Shown here in pieces: positions 7,939 to 16,300 of a DNA stretch of 21,363 nt; within the stretch, counting starts at the first letter, position 1, and every line of letters begins with the position of its first letter. Location of the stretch: NCBI GenBank assembly GCA_036732755.1, contig DAINBU010000089.1, positions 1 to 21,363 of the forward strand. The letters run 5' to 3'. The stretch comes from DASRRB01 sp036732755. Lineage in GTDB: Bacteria; Planctomycetota; B15-G4; SIAN01. A model generated the notes under the pieces. It was given only the letters and a program-made list of their open reading frames with translations. It searched no databases and was not told the origin of the DNA. A program made the position numbers and the translations under genes.

Positions 7939-10068
7939 GTGGACTCCGGACTGGCCGCCCTCTTCGCGCCGCGCGCGGTCGCGGTGGTGGGAGCGTCGCG
8001 CTCGCCGCTCGGAGTCGGCCACCTCGTCCTGAAGAAGATCCTCGACAGCGGCTTCCGCGGCCCGGTGTACGCCGTGAATCCGCGCGCGACGAGGATCGAG
8101 AACCTGCCGGCGGTGGCGTCGGTCGATCTCCTGCCGCCCGACGTCGACCTCGCGGTGGTCGCGGTACCCGCCGCCGAAGTGCCCGCGGTCGTCGAGAGCT
8201 GCGCGCGCAAGGGCATCCGCGGCCTCGTCGTCCTGTCGGCCGGCTTCGCCGAGGTCGGCCCCGCGGGCCGCGCGCTCGAGACGCAGGTCCGCGACCGCGT
8301 CCGCGCGCACGGAATGCGCATGGTCGGACCGAACTGCCTCGGCCTGCTCACGACCGATCCGGCGGTCCGCCTCGACGCGACCTTCGCTCCGGTGAATCCG
8401 CTGGTCGGGAACGTCGCGATGGCGTCGCAGAGCGGAGCGCTCGGCATCGCGGTCCTCGAGACGGCGCGCGAGCTCGACCTCGGCTTCTCCGCGTTCGTGA
8501 GCGTCGGCAACAAGGCCGACGTCTCCGGGAACGACCTCCTCGAATGGTGGGAGGACGACCCGCGCACCGGGCTCATCCTCCTCTACCTCGAATCGCTCGG
8601 GAATCCGCAGCGGTTCGCGACGATCGCGCGCCGCGTCGCGCGCAAGAAGCCGATCCTCGCCGTGAAGGCGGGGCGCACCGGCGCGGGGCAGCGGGCCGCC
8701 GGGTCGCACACCGCGGCGCTCGCGGCGCCGGAGCGGTGCGTCGACGCGCTCTTCACGCAGACCGGCGTCATCCGCATGAAGACGCTCGAGGAGATGTTCG
8801 ACGCCGCGACCCTGCTCGCGAACCAGCCGCTGCCGCGCGGCAACCGGGTCGCCATCCTCTCCAACGCCGGCGGCCCCGCGATCCTGTGCGCCGACGCGTG
8901 CGAGTCCGAGAAGCTCGTCCTGCCGGAACTCGCGGCGGCGACGCGCGCACGCCTCCAGGCGCTCGTCCCCACGGCGGCGAGCGTGTCGAATCCCGTCGAC
9001 CTCGGCGCGACCGCGACCGCCGACGACTTCCGCGTCGCGTTGTCGCCGCTGCTGTCGGACGAGGCGGTCGACGCCGTCGTCGTGATCTTCGTCTCGGCGG
9101 GTGTCGTCGACGCGAACGCGGTCGCCGCGGGAATCGCGGCCGCGCGCGCGTTCGCGCCGCACGGACGCGACAAGCCGCTGCTCGCCTGCTGGCTCGGCCG
9201 GCGTGGGATCCCCGAGGCGTTCCGCACCGTGGCGGAGAACGTGCCCTCCTACCGCTTCCCCGAGTCGGCCGCGCGCGCGCTCGCGCGCGCCGTCGAGCGC
9301 TCGACCTGGCTCAGGCAGCCGGAGGGCGTCGTCCCGCGCTTCGACGGCCTCGAACCGGCGACCGGACGGGCGATCGTCGAGTCCGCGCTCGCCCGCCGCG
9401 GCGCGGGCTGGCTGACGCCGGACGAGAACGAGAGCCTGCTCGCGGCCTTCGGCATCCCCCACCTCCGCAGCGTCGTCTGCGGCTCGGCCGAGGACGCCGC
9501 GCGTGCGGCCGGCCGGCACTCCGGACCGGTCGCCGTGAAGCTCGCGTCGACGACGCTGGTGCACAAGAGCGACTGGCGCGGCGTCGTCCTCGACGTGCGC
9601 ACGCCGGAGGCCGCGGCCGAGGCGTTCCGCACGATCGAGCGCACGCTCGCCGACGCGGGCCGGCGCGGCGAGATGCAGGGCGTCACCGTCGCGCCGATGG
9701 CGCCGGCCGGCGTCGACACGATCGTCGGAGCCGTGGCCGACCCCCAGTTCGGGGCGCTCGTGGCGTTCGGGCTCGGCGGTGTCGCGACCGAGCTCCTCGG
9801 CGACGTCACCTTCCGGCTCGCGTCGCTCACCGACGAGGACGCGCGGCGCATGGTCCGCTCGATCCGCGGGCATGCGCTGCTCGCCGGATTCCGCGGCGCC
9901 CCCGCCGCGGACGAGGCGGCGCTGGCCGACGTCATCCTGCGCGTCGCACGGCTCGCGCTCGAGATCCCGGACGTGCGCGAGATCGACCTCAACCCGGTTC
10001 GCGCCTTCGCCGCGGGCCGGGGCGCCTGCGCCCTCGACGCACGCATCCGCGTCGCGCGTCCGGAGTGA
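7939..10068 (+). CDS. Acyl-CoA synthetase (ADP-forming), fused alpha and beta subunits
   Basis: 709 residues of the NDP-forming acyl-CoA synthetase family, which makes ATP from acyl-CoA (typically acetyl-CoA) plus ADP and phosphate, or runs in reverse. The CoA-binding Rossmann domain opens with LFAPRAVAVVGASRSPLGVG. The ligase domains follow with MASQSGALG and the phosphohistidine motif GSHTAAL (His257). The C-terminal ATP-grasp domain from about residue 475 has AVKLASTTLVHKSDWRGVVL, whose His542 matches the second phosphohistidine, and ends with EIDLNPVRAF. No GNAT acetyltransferase domain is attached. The GTG start lies 2 nt after the stop of the fusion gene (TGATCGTG), with no strong ribosome site of its own, which suggests translational coupling and shared sigma-54-like control. 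Acetate as the substrate is inference from the family. Confidence 0.9.
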   Translation: MDSGLAALFAPRAVAVVGASRSPLGVGHLVLKKILDSGFRGPVYAVNPRATRIENLPAVASVDLLPPDVDLAVVAVPAAEVPAVVESCARKGIRGLVVLSAGFAEVGPAGRALETQVRDRVRAHGMRMVGPNCLGLLTTDPAVRLDATFAPVNPLVGNVAMASQSGALGIAVLETARELDLGFSAFVSVGNKADVSGNDLLEWWEDDPRTGLILLYLESLGNPQRFATIARRVARKKPILAVKAGRTGAGQRAAGSHTAALAAPERCVDALFTQTGVIRMKTLEEMFDAATLLANQPLPRGNRVAILSNAGGPAILCADACESEKLVLPELAAATRARLQALVPTAASVSNPVDLGATATADDFRVALSPLLSDEAVDAVVVIFVSAGVVDANAVAAGIAAARAFAPHGRDKPLLACWLGRRGIPEAFRTVAENVPSYRFPESAARALARAVERSTWLRQPEGVVPRFDGLEPATGRAIVESALARRGAGWLTPDENESLLAAFGIPHLRSVVCGSAEDAARAAGRHSGPVAVKLASTTLVHKSDWRGVVLDVRTPEAAAEAFRTIERTLADAGRRGEMQGVTVAPMAPAGVDTIVGAVADPQFGALVAFGLGGVATELLGDVTFRLASLTDEDARRMVRSIRGHALLAGFRGAPAADEAALADVILRVARLALEIPDVREIDLNPVRAFAAGRGACALDARIRVARPE

Positions 10069-10376
10069 TCGGCGCCTCAGACCTGCACGGCCGATGCGCG
10101 CGGCGCATTGACCCGTCCGAGCGTCTCCGCCACCGCGGCGCGCCCGACCGACGTCGGGGCGCGGCCCCGCGTCGGACCCGCGGAAATGAGCCACTGCGCG
10201 AGATGCCCCATGAACGCGACGGTTTCCCCGGCTCCGCCCGCGTCTCCTCGCAGCGAGGGCGTTCGCGACGGCCGGCGCCGCGGGGCGCTCCCGGCCTGCG
10301 ATCCGTGGCACGACGATTCCGCTGTGGCGGCCGCGTTCGACGGATCGACGTCACGGACGTCTGGGAGGTCACGACG
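10069..10376. other. Intergenic region before groEL
   Basis: 308 bases without a credible gene. It holds a perfect small hairpin at 10094-10108 (ATGCGC, loop GCG, GCGCAT) soon after the synthetase stop, a GGTTTCCCC motif at 10221-10229 resembling the candidate activator sites, and the groEL promoter element at 10306. There is no groES and no CIRCE (HrcA) operator. Confidence 0.7.
10306..10321 (+). promoter_or_regulatory. Sigma-54-like promoter of groEL
   Basis: TGGCACGACGATTCCG has a perfect TGGCACG -24 box and a -12 box of TTCC instead of TTGC, correctly spaced. The RNA start would be near 10332, about 45 nt before the ATG. Confidence 0.5.
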
Positions 10377-11994
<1,618 letters not shown>

Positions 11995-11996
<2 letters not shown>

Positions 11997-12014
11997 GCCG
12001 CGCGCCCGCGGCTC
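11995..12014 (+). terminator. Hairpin at the groEL stop codon
   Basis: GAGCCGCG, loop CGCC, CGCGGCTC: a perfect 8-bp stem beginning within the TGA stop. No T-tract follows. It may end or stabilise the groEL message; its shape matches the hairpin at 5483-5502. Confidence 0.45.
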
Positions 12015-12113
12015 GGGCGCCATCCCCCACCGGTCGCGCAACCGTTCCCGCCGTTCTCGCCGCGCGAGGCCCTCGAACCGGCTCGTGTCGGGGGCGGACG
12101 CCGACGAAGGGAC

Positions 12114-12129
12114 TCGCACGATCGTTGCG
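12114..12129 (+). promoter_or_regulatory. Sigma-54-like promoter of hsp20
   Basis: TCGCACGATCGTTGCG matches the consensus except for C at the first -24 G. The RNA start would be near 12140, about 46 nt before the ATG. Downstream bases 12131-12140 (CGCGACGGCT) also occur after the ppsA element. Confidence 0.5.
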
Positions 12130-12185
12130 ACGCGACGGCTTCGCGCGAGGGGCGCGATCAAGTGTCCACGCACAGGAGATCCAAG

Positions 12186-12656
12186 ATGCTTCCGACCCTC
12201 GTCCCTCAGAAGGAACGCTTCCCGTTCTTCGGCCTTCGCAACGGGATCGACCGGATGTTCGACGATTTCTTCTCGAGTCCCAATGACTGGCCCGCCCTGG
12301 TCGAACCGCGGATCGTCGGGCCCAACGTCTTCATGCCGCCGATCGACGTGAAGGAGACCGACACGAACCTCCTCGTCGAAGTCGAGGTGCCCGGCTTCAA
12401 GTCGGGGGACGTCGACGTGCAGATCGAGGACGGCGTCCTCGTCCTGCGCGGCGAGCGCAAGCAGGAGAAGGAGGAGAAGACCAAGAGGTGGCACCGTTCG
12501 GAGCGCTACTACGGCAAGTTCGTGCGCCGCATCCTCCTGCCCGACTACGTCGACGCCGAGAAGGTCGAGGCGACGTGCAAGGAGGGCGTCCTCTGCGTGA
12601 TGCTCGCGAAGAAGGCGGGCGTGAAGCCGAAGGCGATCAGCGTCCACGTGAAGTAG
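12186..12656 (+). CDS. Small heat shock protein, Hsp20/alpha-crystallin family
   Basis: 156 residues. A short Phe-rich N-terminal arm (FPFFGLRNGIDRMFDDFF) is followed by the alpha-crystallin domain from about residue 48: MPPIDVKETDTNLLVEVEVP, GVLVLRGERKQEKEE, and YYGKFVRRILLPDYVDAEKV. The usual AxxxNGVL segment reads ATCKEGVL, and the short tail ISVHVK carries an I-x-V-like motif. Hsp20 proteins form ATP-independent oligomers that hold unfolding proteins. Start ATG at 12186 is preceded by AGGAG with 7 nt spacing; an in-frame GTG at 12162 has no such site. The gene has its own promoter-like element and a good intrinsic terminator, so it is probably transcribed alone. Confidence 0.95.
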   Translation: MLPTLVPQKERFPFFGLRNGIDRMFDDFFSSPNDWPALVEPRIVGPNVFMPPIDVKETDTNLLVEVEVPGFKSGDVDVQIEDGVLVLRGERKQEKEEKTKRWHRSERYYGKFVRRILLPDYVDAEKVEATCKEGVLCVMLAKKAGVKPKAISVHVK

Positions 12657-12727
12657 GCGCCCCGCCGAGTGACTGCGGATGCCGCCATCTTCCGCGGTCG
12701 CCCGTGAGGTCATCGATGGGTGGGTGA

Positions 12728-12766
12728 CGGGAGGGGTCTCGGCGGCGGGATCCCTCCCGACTTTTT
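12728..12766 (+). terminator. Rho-independent terminator after hsp20
   Basis: CGGGAGGG (12728-12735) pairs perfectly with CCCTCCCG (12752-12759) across a 16-base loop, followed by ACTTTTT. The run of five Ts is rare in this GC-rich window and supports a real terminator. Confidence 0.7.
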
Positions 12767-12837
12767 CGCCGCGAAGCGCTTCGACGGTCCCTGCAGTCAT
12801 CGGCGCCCGCGGCGGATGCGGACCGAGGAGCGGAGCC

Positions 12838-14121
12838 ATGCAATTCACGGATCGTCGGGAGGCGGGCACCCTTCTCGCCGCGCTGCTGCGCGAGAGGCGC
12901 GTCAAGTTCGACGTGGTGCTCGGCGTCGCGCGCGGCGGCGTGGTCGTCGCGCACCAGGTCGCCACGGAGCTCGGGGCGGAGCTCGGCGCGATCGCCGTAC
13001 GGAAGATCGCCGCCCCCTGGAACCCGGAGTTCTCGGTCGGCGCCGTGGCCTGCGGCGTCTTTGCGTTCGTCGATCGCGATCTCGCGCACGAGTTCAGGGT
13101 CGGCACCGACGCGATCCTCGCGGAGTCCGAGCGCCAGCAGCGCGAGTGCGCGCGCCAGGACGCTGACTTCGCGCGCTTCGGGAGGCCGCGCCTGAGCTGC
13201 CGCCCGGTCCTGATCGTGGACGACGCGCTCGTCACGGGCGCGAGCGCTGTCGCGGCGATCCGGCGCGCGCGCCTCCTCGGCGCTTGGCCGATCACCTTCG
13301 CCGCGCCGGTCGCCAGTCCGGCGGCGCTGGGGCGAGTGGTCGAGGAGGGCGTGCGAACGCACTGCCTCGCGCTCGAGCCCGGGCTCGCGTCGCTCGCCGA
13401 CTGCTACGAGAAACTCGAGGTCGTCGACGAGGGCGCCGTCTGCCGGCTCCTGGCGCAGTTCCACGACGCGCGCCCGATCACGTCGCGCCACGTGACGATC
13501 CCCGCCGGCGATGCGACGCTGTCGGCGACCCTCGAGCTGCCCGAAGGCGCCGGGCCCTTCCCCGCGGTCCTGCTCGTGCACGGCGCCGACGAGCACAAGG
13601 ACTCGGCGCGCATCACGAGCCTCGCTTCCCGGCTGCGCCAGCGCGGGATCGCGACGCTGCGCTTCGACTCGAAGGCGTGCCGATCGGGAACGCTGCCGCT
13701 GCTGCGTGAGGCGGGTCCGTGCTCGAGGGATCTCGGCGCCGCGTTCACGTGGATCCTGTCGGCTCCGGAGATCGACCGCCGCCGGATCGGGATCTACGGA
13801 CATGCCTTCGGCGCCTGGGGAGCTCTCTTCGCAGCCCTCGAAGGGCAGGTCGGTCCGGCGGCGCTGGCGCTCAGCTCGCCGCCGCTGCAGCGCTCCGACC
13901 TCGACACGCTCGACGTGCCGTGCCTGCTGGTGATCGGCGACCAGGATCCCAACTTCAAGGCGGTCGTCGCGGCCGCCGCGACGCGCCGCGACGCGCGCGT
14001 GGAGGTCGTCGCAGGCGGGAGCTACGGCTTCTTCGACGACCGGTCTTCGGAGCGCGCGGAGCGCTTCGTCGCGAGCTGGCTCGGCGAGCAGCTCGCGGCC
14101 TGGCAGGTCGCCGTGCACTGA
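12838..14121 (+). CDS. Phosphoribosyltransferase-alpha/beta hydrolase fusion, copy 2
   Basis: 427 residues, collinear with and exactly as long as copy 1 (6653-7936). The phosphoribosyltransferase half has LGVARGGVVVA and VLIVDDALVTGASA, a good PRPP loop. The hydrolase half keeps LLVHGADEHKD, LRFDSKAC and the acid Asp370 in IGDQDP. The nucleophile elbow reads GHAFG, putting Ala at position 323 where Ser is expected, and the catalytic His is Tyr396 (GGSYGF). This copy has thus lost two of three triad residues, whereas copy 1 has lost one. Start ATG at 12838 has GAGGAG upstream. Its promoter is unclear because the hsp20 terminator leaves only about 71 bp; TTCGACGGTCCCTGCA at 12779-12794 is at best a degenerate -24/-12 element. 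It is convergent with the CBS gene, 22 bp away. Confidence 0.9.
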   Translation: MQFTDRREAGTLLAALLRERRVKFDVVLGVARGGVVVAHQVATELGAELGAIAVRKIAAPWNPEFSVGAVACGVFAFVDRDLAHEFRVGTDAILAESERQQRECARQDADFARFGRPRLSCRPVLIVDDALVTGASAVAAIRRARLLGAWPITFAAPVASPAALGRVVEEGVRTHCLALEPGLASLADCYEKLEVVDEGAVCRLLAQFHDARPITSRHVTIPAGDATLSATLELPEGAGPFPAVLLVHGADEHKDSARITSLASRLRQRGIATLRFDSKACRSGTLPLLREAGPCSRDLGAAFTWILSAPEIDRRRIGIYGHAFGAWGALFAALEGQVGPAALALSSPPLQRSDLDTLDVPCLLVIGDQDPNFKAVVAAAATRRDARVEVVAGGSYGFFDDRSSERAERFVASWLGEQLAAWQVAVH

Positions 14122-14143
14122 CGGCGACCCGCAGCGAAGCAGA

Positions 14144-14590
14144 TCAACGCACCGAGCGCGGCGCTCCGCGCGGCCCGCGCCTCGGCAGGACGGCCCGGTG
14201 CGTCCGACCCGCGCTCGTCGACCGGCCATGTCCGACGAAGTCGAGGACGTCGTGGATCGTCACGATCCCGACCACGGTGCCGCGCTCCACGACGGGCAGG
14301 CATTCGACGCCCCTCGCACGCATCAGGTTGGCGACGTCGCGCATCGTCGCGTCAGAATTCACCGTGACGAGGAAGGGCGCGACGAGCCGTTCGAGGGTGC
14401 CGCCGCTCGCTGGCCCTCCGCCCGCAGGAACGGCGATGTCGCGATCGGACAACGTGCCGCACGGAGTTCCGCCGCGCTTGACCAGCAGGTGCCGGATCTT
14501 GCGCCGGAACATCTGCTCGCGCGCTGCGCGCGGACTGGCGGTGATGCTGATGCTCTCGACGGGCCGGCTCATGAAATCCCTGACGCGCAT
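14144..14590 (-). CDS. CBS-domain pair protein
   Basis: 148 residues with two complete CBS motifs: residues ~1-55 (MRVRDFMSRPVESI, MFRRKIRHLLVKRGGTPCGT, LSDRDIAV) and ~65-125 (VAPFLVTVNSDATMRDVANL, ARGVECLPVVERGTVVGIVT, IHDVLDFVG). The last ~25 residues are Arg/Gly/Pro-rich and look disordered. Stand-alone CBS pairs bind adenine nucleotides and are common partners of USPs. Start ATG at 14590 has AAGGAG upstream. It follows usp2 by 45 bp on the same strand, so the two very likely form an operon driven from the element at 15555. Ligand and target are unknown. Confidence 0.9.
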   Translation of the reverse strand: MRVRDFMSRPVESISITASPRAAREQMFRRKIRHLLVKRGGTPCGTLSDRDIAVPAGGGPASGGTLERLVAPFLVTVNSDATMRDVANLMRARGVECLPVVERGTVVGIVTIHDVLDFVGHGRSTSAGRTHRAVLPRRGPRGAPRSVR

Positions 14591-14635
14591 GGCGGCTCTC
14601 CTTCCCGAGTGGATGACCCGGGTCGTCGGGTCCGA

Positions 14636-15520
14636 CTACCGGACGACGAGCACCGAGCAGTGGGCGTGGCGCACGACCGACTTCGCGACGCTCCCGAGCA
14701 GGAGCCGTGCGAGCCTGCCGCGGCCGCGCGCGCCGACCACGACGAGCTCGGCCTTCAGCCGCTCGGCGACGTCCGGAACGGCTCCGCGCAGGCTTCCGGG
14801 ATCGACGACCCCCTGGCCGGAGACGCCGAGGCCGGCGAGCTGTGACCGCATCTCCTCCTCCGCCCGCCGGGTCTGCGCGACCCTCGAACGGGGATCGTCC
14901 GGCGCGGCAGGCACGAGCGGCGCGAAGCCCATCGCCATCATCTCGGGGGCGAAGTCCATGCAGTGGAGGATCGTGAGCTTCGCGCCGCGGCGCTTCGCCT
15001 CCACGTTCGCCGCGACGATCGCCGCGCGGGACGCATCCGAGAGGTCGCTGGCGACCAGCACGACCCCGCTCGCCGACGACGGCCGCGCCACGAGCACCGG
15101 AACGGGCGCGTGCCGGACGACGCTCTCGGCGACCGAGCCGAGCACCATGCGGCGCAGCCCGGTCGAGCCGCGCGAACCGACGACGATCAGGTCGGCCTGC
15201 CGGTCCTCGGCGCAGCGGACGATCGCCGCGCCCGGCTCGTCGAAGGCGATCTCGATCTCGGCCGTCCGCTCCGCACCCTCCTTCACGCGCGCGAGCTGCG
15301 CCCGGTACTTCGACGTCGCGTCCCTCTCGAGGACGTCCTTGTCGACGACTGCGGCCATCATGGGCGCCGGCGCGCCGAAGCCCGACGTGATCGGCAACGC
15401 GATCCCGTGCACGAACGTGACGCGCGATCCCTCGGCCGCGTACGCCAGCGCCTGCCGCAGCGCCTCGTCCGACGCCGCGCTGAAATCACTGCCGCAGACG
15501 ACACGCTTGTAGGTCTTCAT
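14636..15520 (-). CDS. Tandem universal stress protein (usp2)
   Basis: 294 residues, the same length as usp1 and collinear with it. Two UspA domains carry ATP-binding signatures GSRGSTGLRRMVLGS and GARGRGRLARLLLGS. It begins MKTYKRVVCGSDFSAASDEA, matching the usp1 start MRTYQHVVCGSDFSEASDEA. ATG at 15520 is preceded by GAGGG with about 6 nt spacing; in-frame ATGs further upstream (to 15559) overlap the promoter element and lack homology to usp1, so they are rejected. It is the first gene of a probable usp2-CBS operon and is divergent from usp3. Confidence 0.93.
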   Translation of the reverse strand: MKTYKRVVCGSDFSAASDEALRQALAYAAEGSRVTFVHGIALPITSGFGAPAPMMAAVVDKDVLERDATSKYRAQLARVKEGAERTAEIEIAFDEPGAAIVRCAEDRQADLIVVGSRGSTGLRRMVLGSVAESVVRHAPVPVLVARPSSASGVVLVASDLSDASRAAIVAANVEAKRRGAKLTILHCMDFAPEMMAMGFAPLVPAAPDDPRSRVAQTRRAEEEMRSQLAGLGVSGQGVVDPGSLRGAVPDVAERLKAELVVVGARGRGRLARLLLGSVAKSVVRHAHCSVLVVR

Positions 15521-15554
15521 GTTCGCCCTCGAAGTGTCGTTCCTCCCGGCCATG

Positions 15555-15570
15555 GACACTTCCCGTGCCG
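15555..15570 (-). promoter_or_regulatory. Sigma-54-like promoter of usp2-CBS operon
   Basis: The minus strand reads CGGCACGGGAAGTGTC, identical to the usp1 element. The -24 G lies 49 nt before the ATG in both cases, although the sequences between element and ATG differ. The -12 box (GTGT) departs from TTGC. Confidence 0.5.
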
Positions 15571-15622
15571 GCGTCGCCGAGGCGGGCGCGCGCGTCGCGG
15601 CGCCGAAACTTCCTCGATCCGC

Positions 15623-15637
15623 GGGGAGGGTTTCCCG
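15623..15637. promoter_or_regulatory. Candidate activator-binding site between usp2 and usp3
   Basis: GGGGAGGGTTTCCCG is an imperfect palindrome resembling GGGAGGATTCCCC at 6503-6515 and equally placed (about 71 bp) upstream of the plus-strand element. It could bind the NtrC-family regulator encoded at 18997-20439; that link is inference. Confidence 0.35.
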
Positions 15638-15699
15638 CCGTCGCGGGGTGCCGCGGGCCGGATCGCATCCCGGCCGTCCGTCGCGCTCGCGCGCGTTCG

Positions 15700-15715
15700 C
15701 GGCATCGACGTTGCG
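15700..15715 (+). promoter_or_regulatory. Sigma-54-like promoter of usp3
   Basis: CGGCATCGACGTTGCG has exact GG-N10-GC spacing and is identical to the element of fusion gene 1. The RNA start would be near 15726, about 34 nt before the ATG. Confidence 0.55.
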
Positions 15716-15759
15716 CCGGCACGCGCTCCTCGACCTGGACGAATCGGAGACTGCGCGTC

Positions 15760-16212
15760 ATGCCCATCCCCTATCGCCGGATCCTCTTCGCGACCGACCT
15801 CTCGGAGACCTCGCTGCAGGCGTGGCCGCACGCCGTGGCGCTCGCGGAGAAGTTCGGCGCGGAGCTGCTCGTCGCCACCGTGATCGAAGAGCCCTACGCC
15901 TTCGCGGACAGCGGCAACTACTCGCTCCTGCTCAAGTCGCTGCAGGAGATCCGGCCGTCGATCGAGGGGAGGCTGCTCGAACTCGCGAAGAAGGCGCCGC
16001 CTGCGGTCCGGGCCCGGGCCGCCGTCCTCGAATCGCACCAGGTCGCGCGCGCGCTGCTGGACCACGCCGCGAAGGAGAAGTGCGACGTGATCGTCGCGGC
16101 GACGCACGGACGCGGCGGAGTCCAGCGTCTGCTCCTCGGCAGCGTCGCCGAGAAGCTCGTGCGAATCGCGACGATCCCGGTCTTCGTGCTGCCGTCGACG
16201 GAGCCGCGCTGA
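15760..16212 (+). CDS. Single-domain universal stress protein (usp3)
   Basis: 150 residues with one UspA domain: IPYRRILFATDLSETSLQAW at the N-terminus and, near the C-terminus, CDVIVAATHGRGGVQRLLLG followed by SVAEKLVRIATIPVFVLP. The nucleotide loop is THGRGGVQRLLLGS, close to the ATP-binding type of UspA protein; the first Gly of the usual G-x2-G is Ala. It is more like classical single-domain UspA than like usp1 or usp2, so it is not a half of those genes. Start ATG at 15760 has GGAG about 10 nt upstream. It is divergent from usp2 and 88 bp upstream of the globin-coupled kinase, which has its own promoter-like sequence. Confidence 0.93.
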   Translation: MPIPYRRILFATDLSETSLQAWPHAVALAEKFGAELLVATVIEEPYAFADSGNYSLLLKSLQEIRPSIEGRLLELAKKAPPAVRARAAVLESHQVARALLDHAAKEKCDVIVAATHGRGGVQRLLLGSVAEKLVRIATIPVFVLPSTEPR

Positions 16213-16263
16213 CGCCCCCAGGGAACGCGGCCGCGGTCGGGGTCGTCTCGCCGGTCGGGCGCT

Positions 16264-16293
16264 TTGGACGACGCGCCGGTCGAAGCGTACGCT
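16264..16293 (+). promoter_or_regulatory. Housekeeping-type promoter of the globin kinase, leaderless
   Basis: TTGGAC (16264-16269) and TACGCT (16288-16293) are separated by 18 bp. The -10 ends 7 nt before the ATG at 16301, so RNA would start at the ATG itself, and no ribosome site is present. This kinase therefore seems to be expressed constitutively, unlike its neighbours. Confidence 0.45.
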
Positions 16294-16300
16294 CGCCCGG

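Noticed and set aside
7219..10311. Open frame of more than 1000 codons on the minus strand
   Set aside because: Antisense of the fusion and acyl-CoA synthetase genes, compositionally biased, with no recognisable motif.
10069..10376. groES or a CIRCE operator before groEL
   Set aside because: No frame in the region resembles GroES and no TTAGCACTC-type inverted repeat is present.
12767..12837. A sigma-54-like promoter for fusion copy 2
   Set aside because: The best match, TTCGACGGTCCCTGCA at 12779, lacks the -24 GG entirely; too weak to list as a feature.
15521..15559. Upstream in-frame ATGs as the start of usp2
   Set aside because: They overlap the promoter element and add residues absent from the paralog usp1, whose start aligns with ATG 15520.
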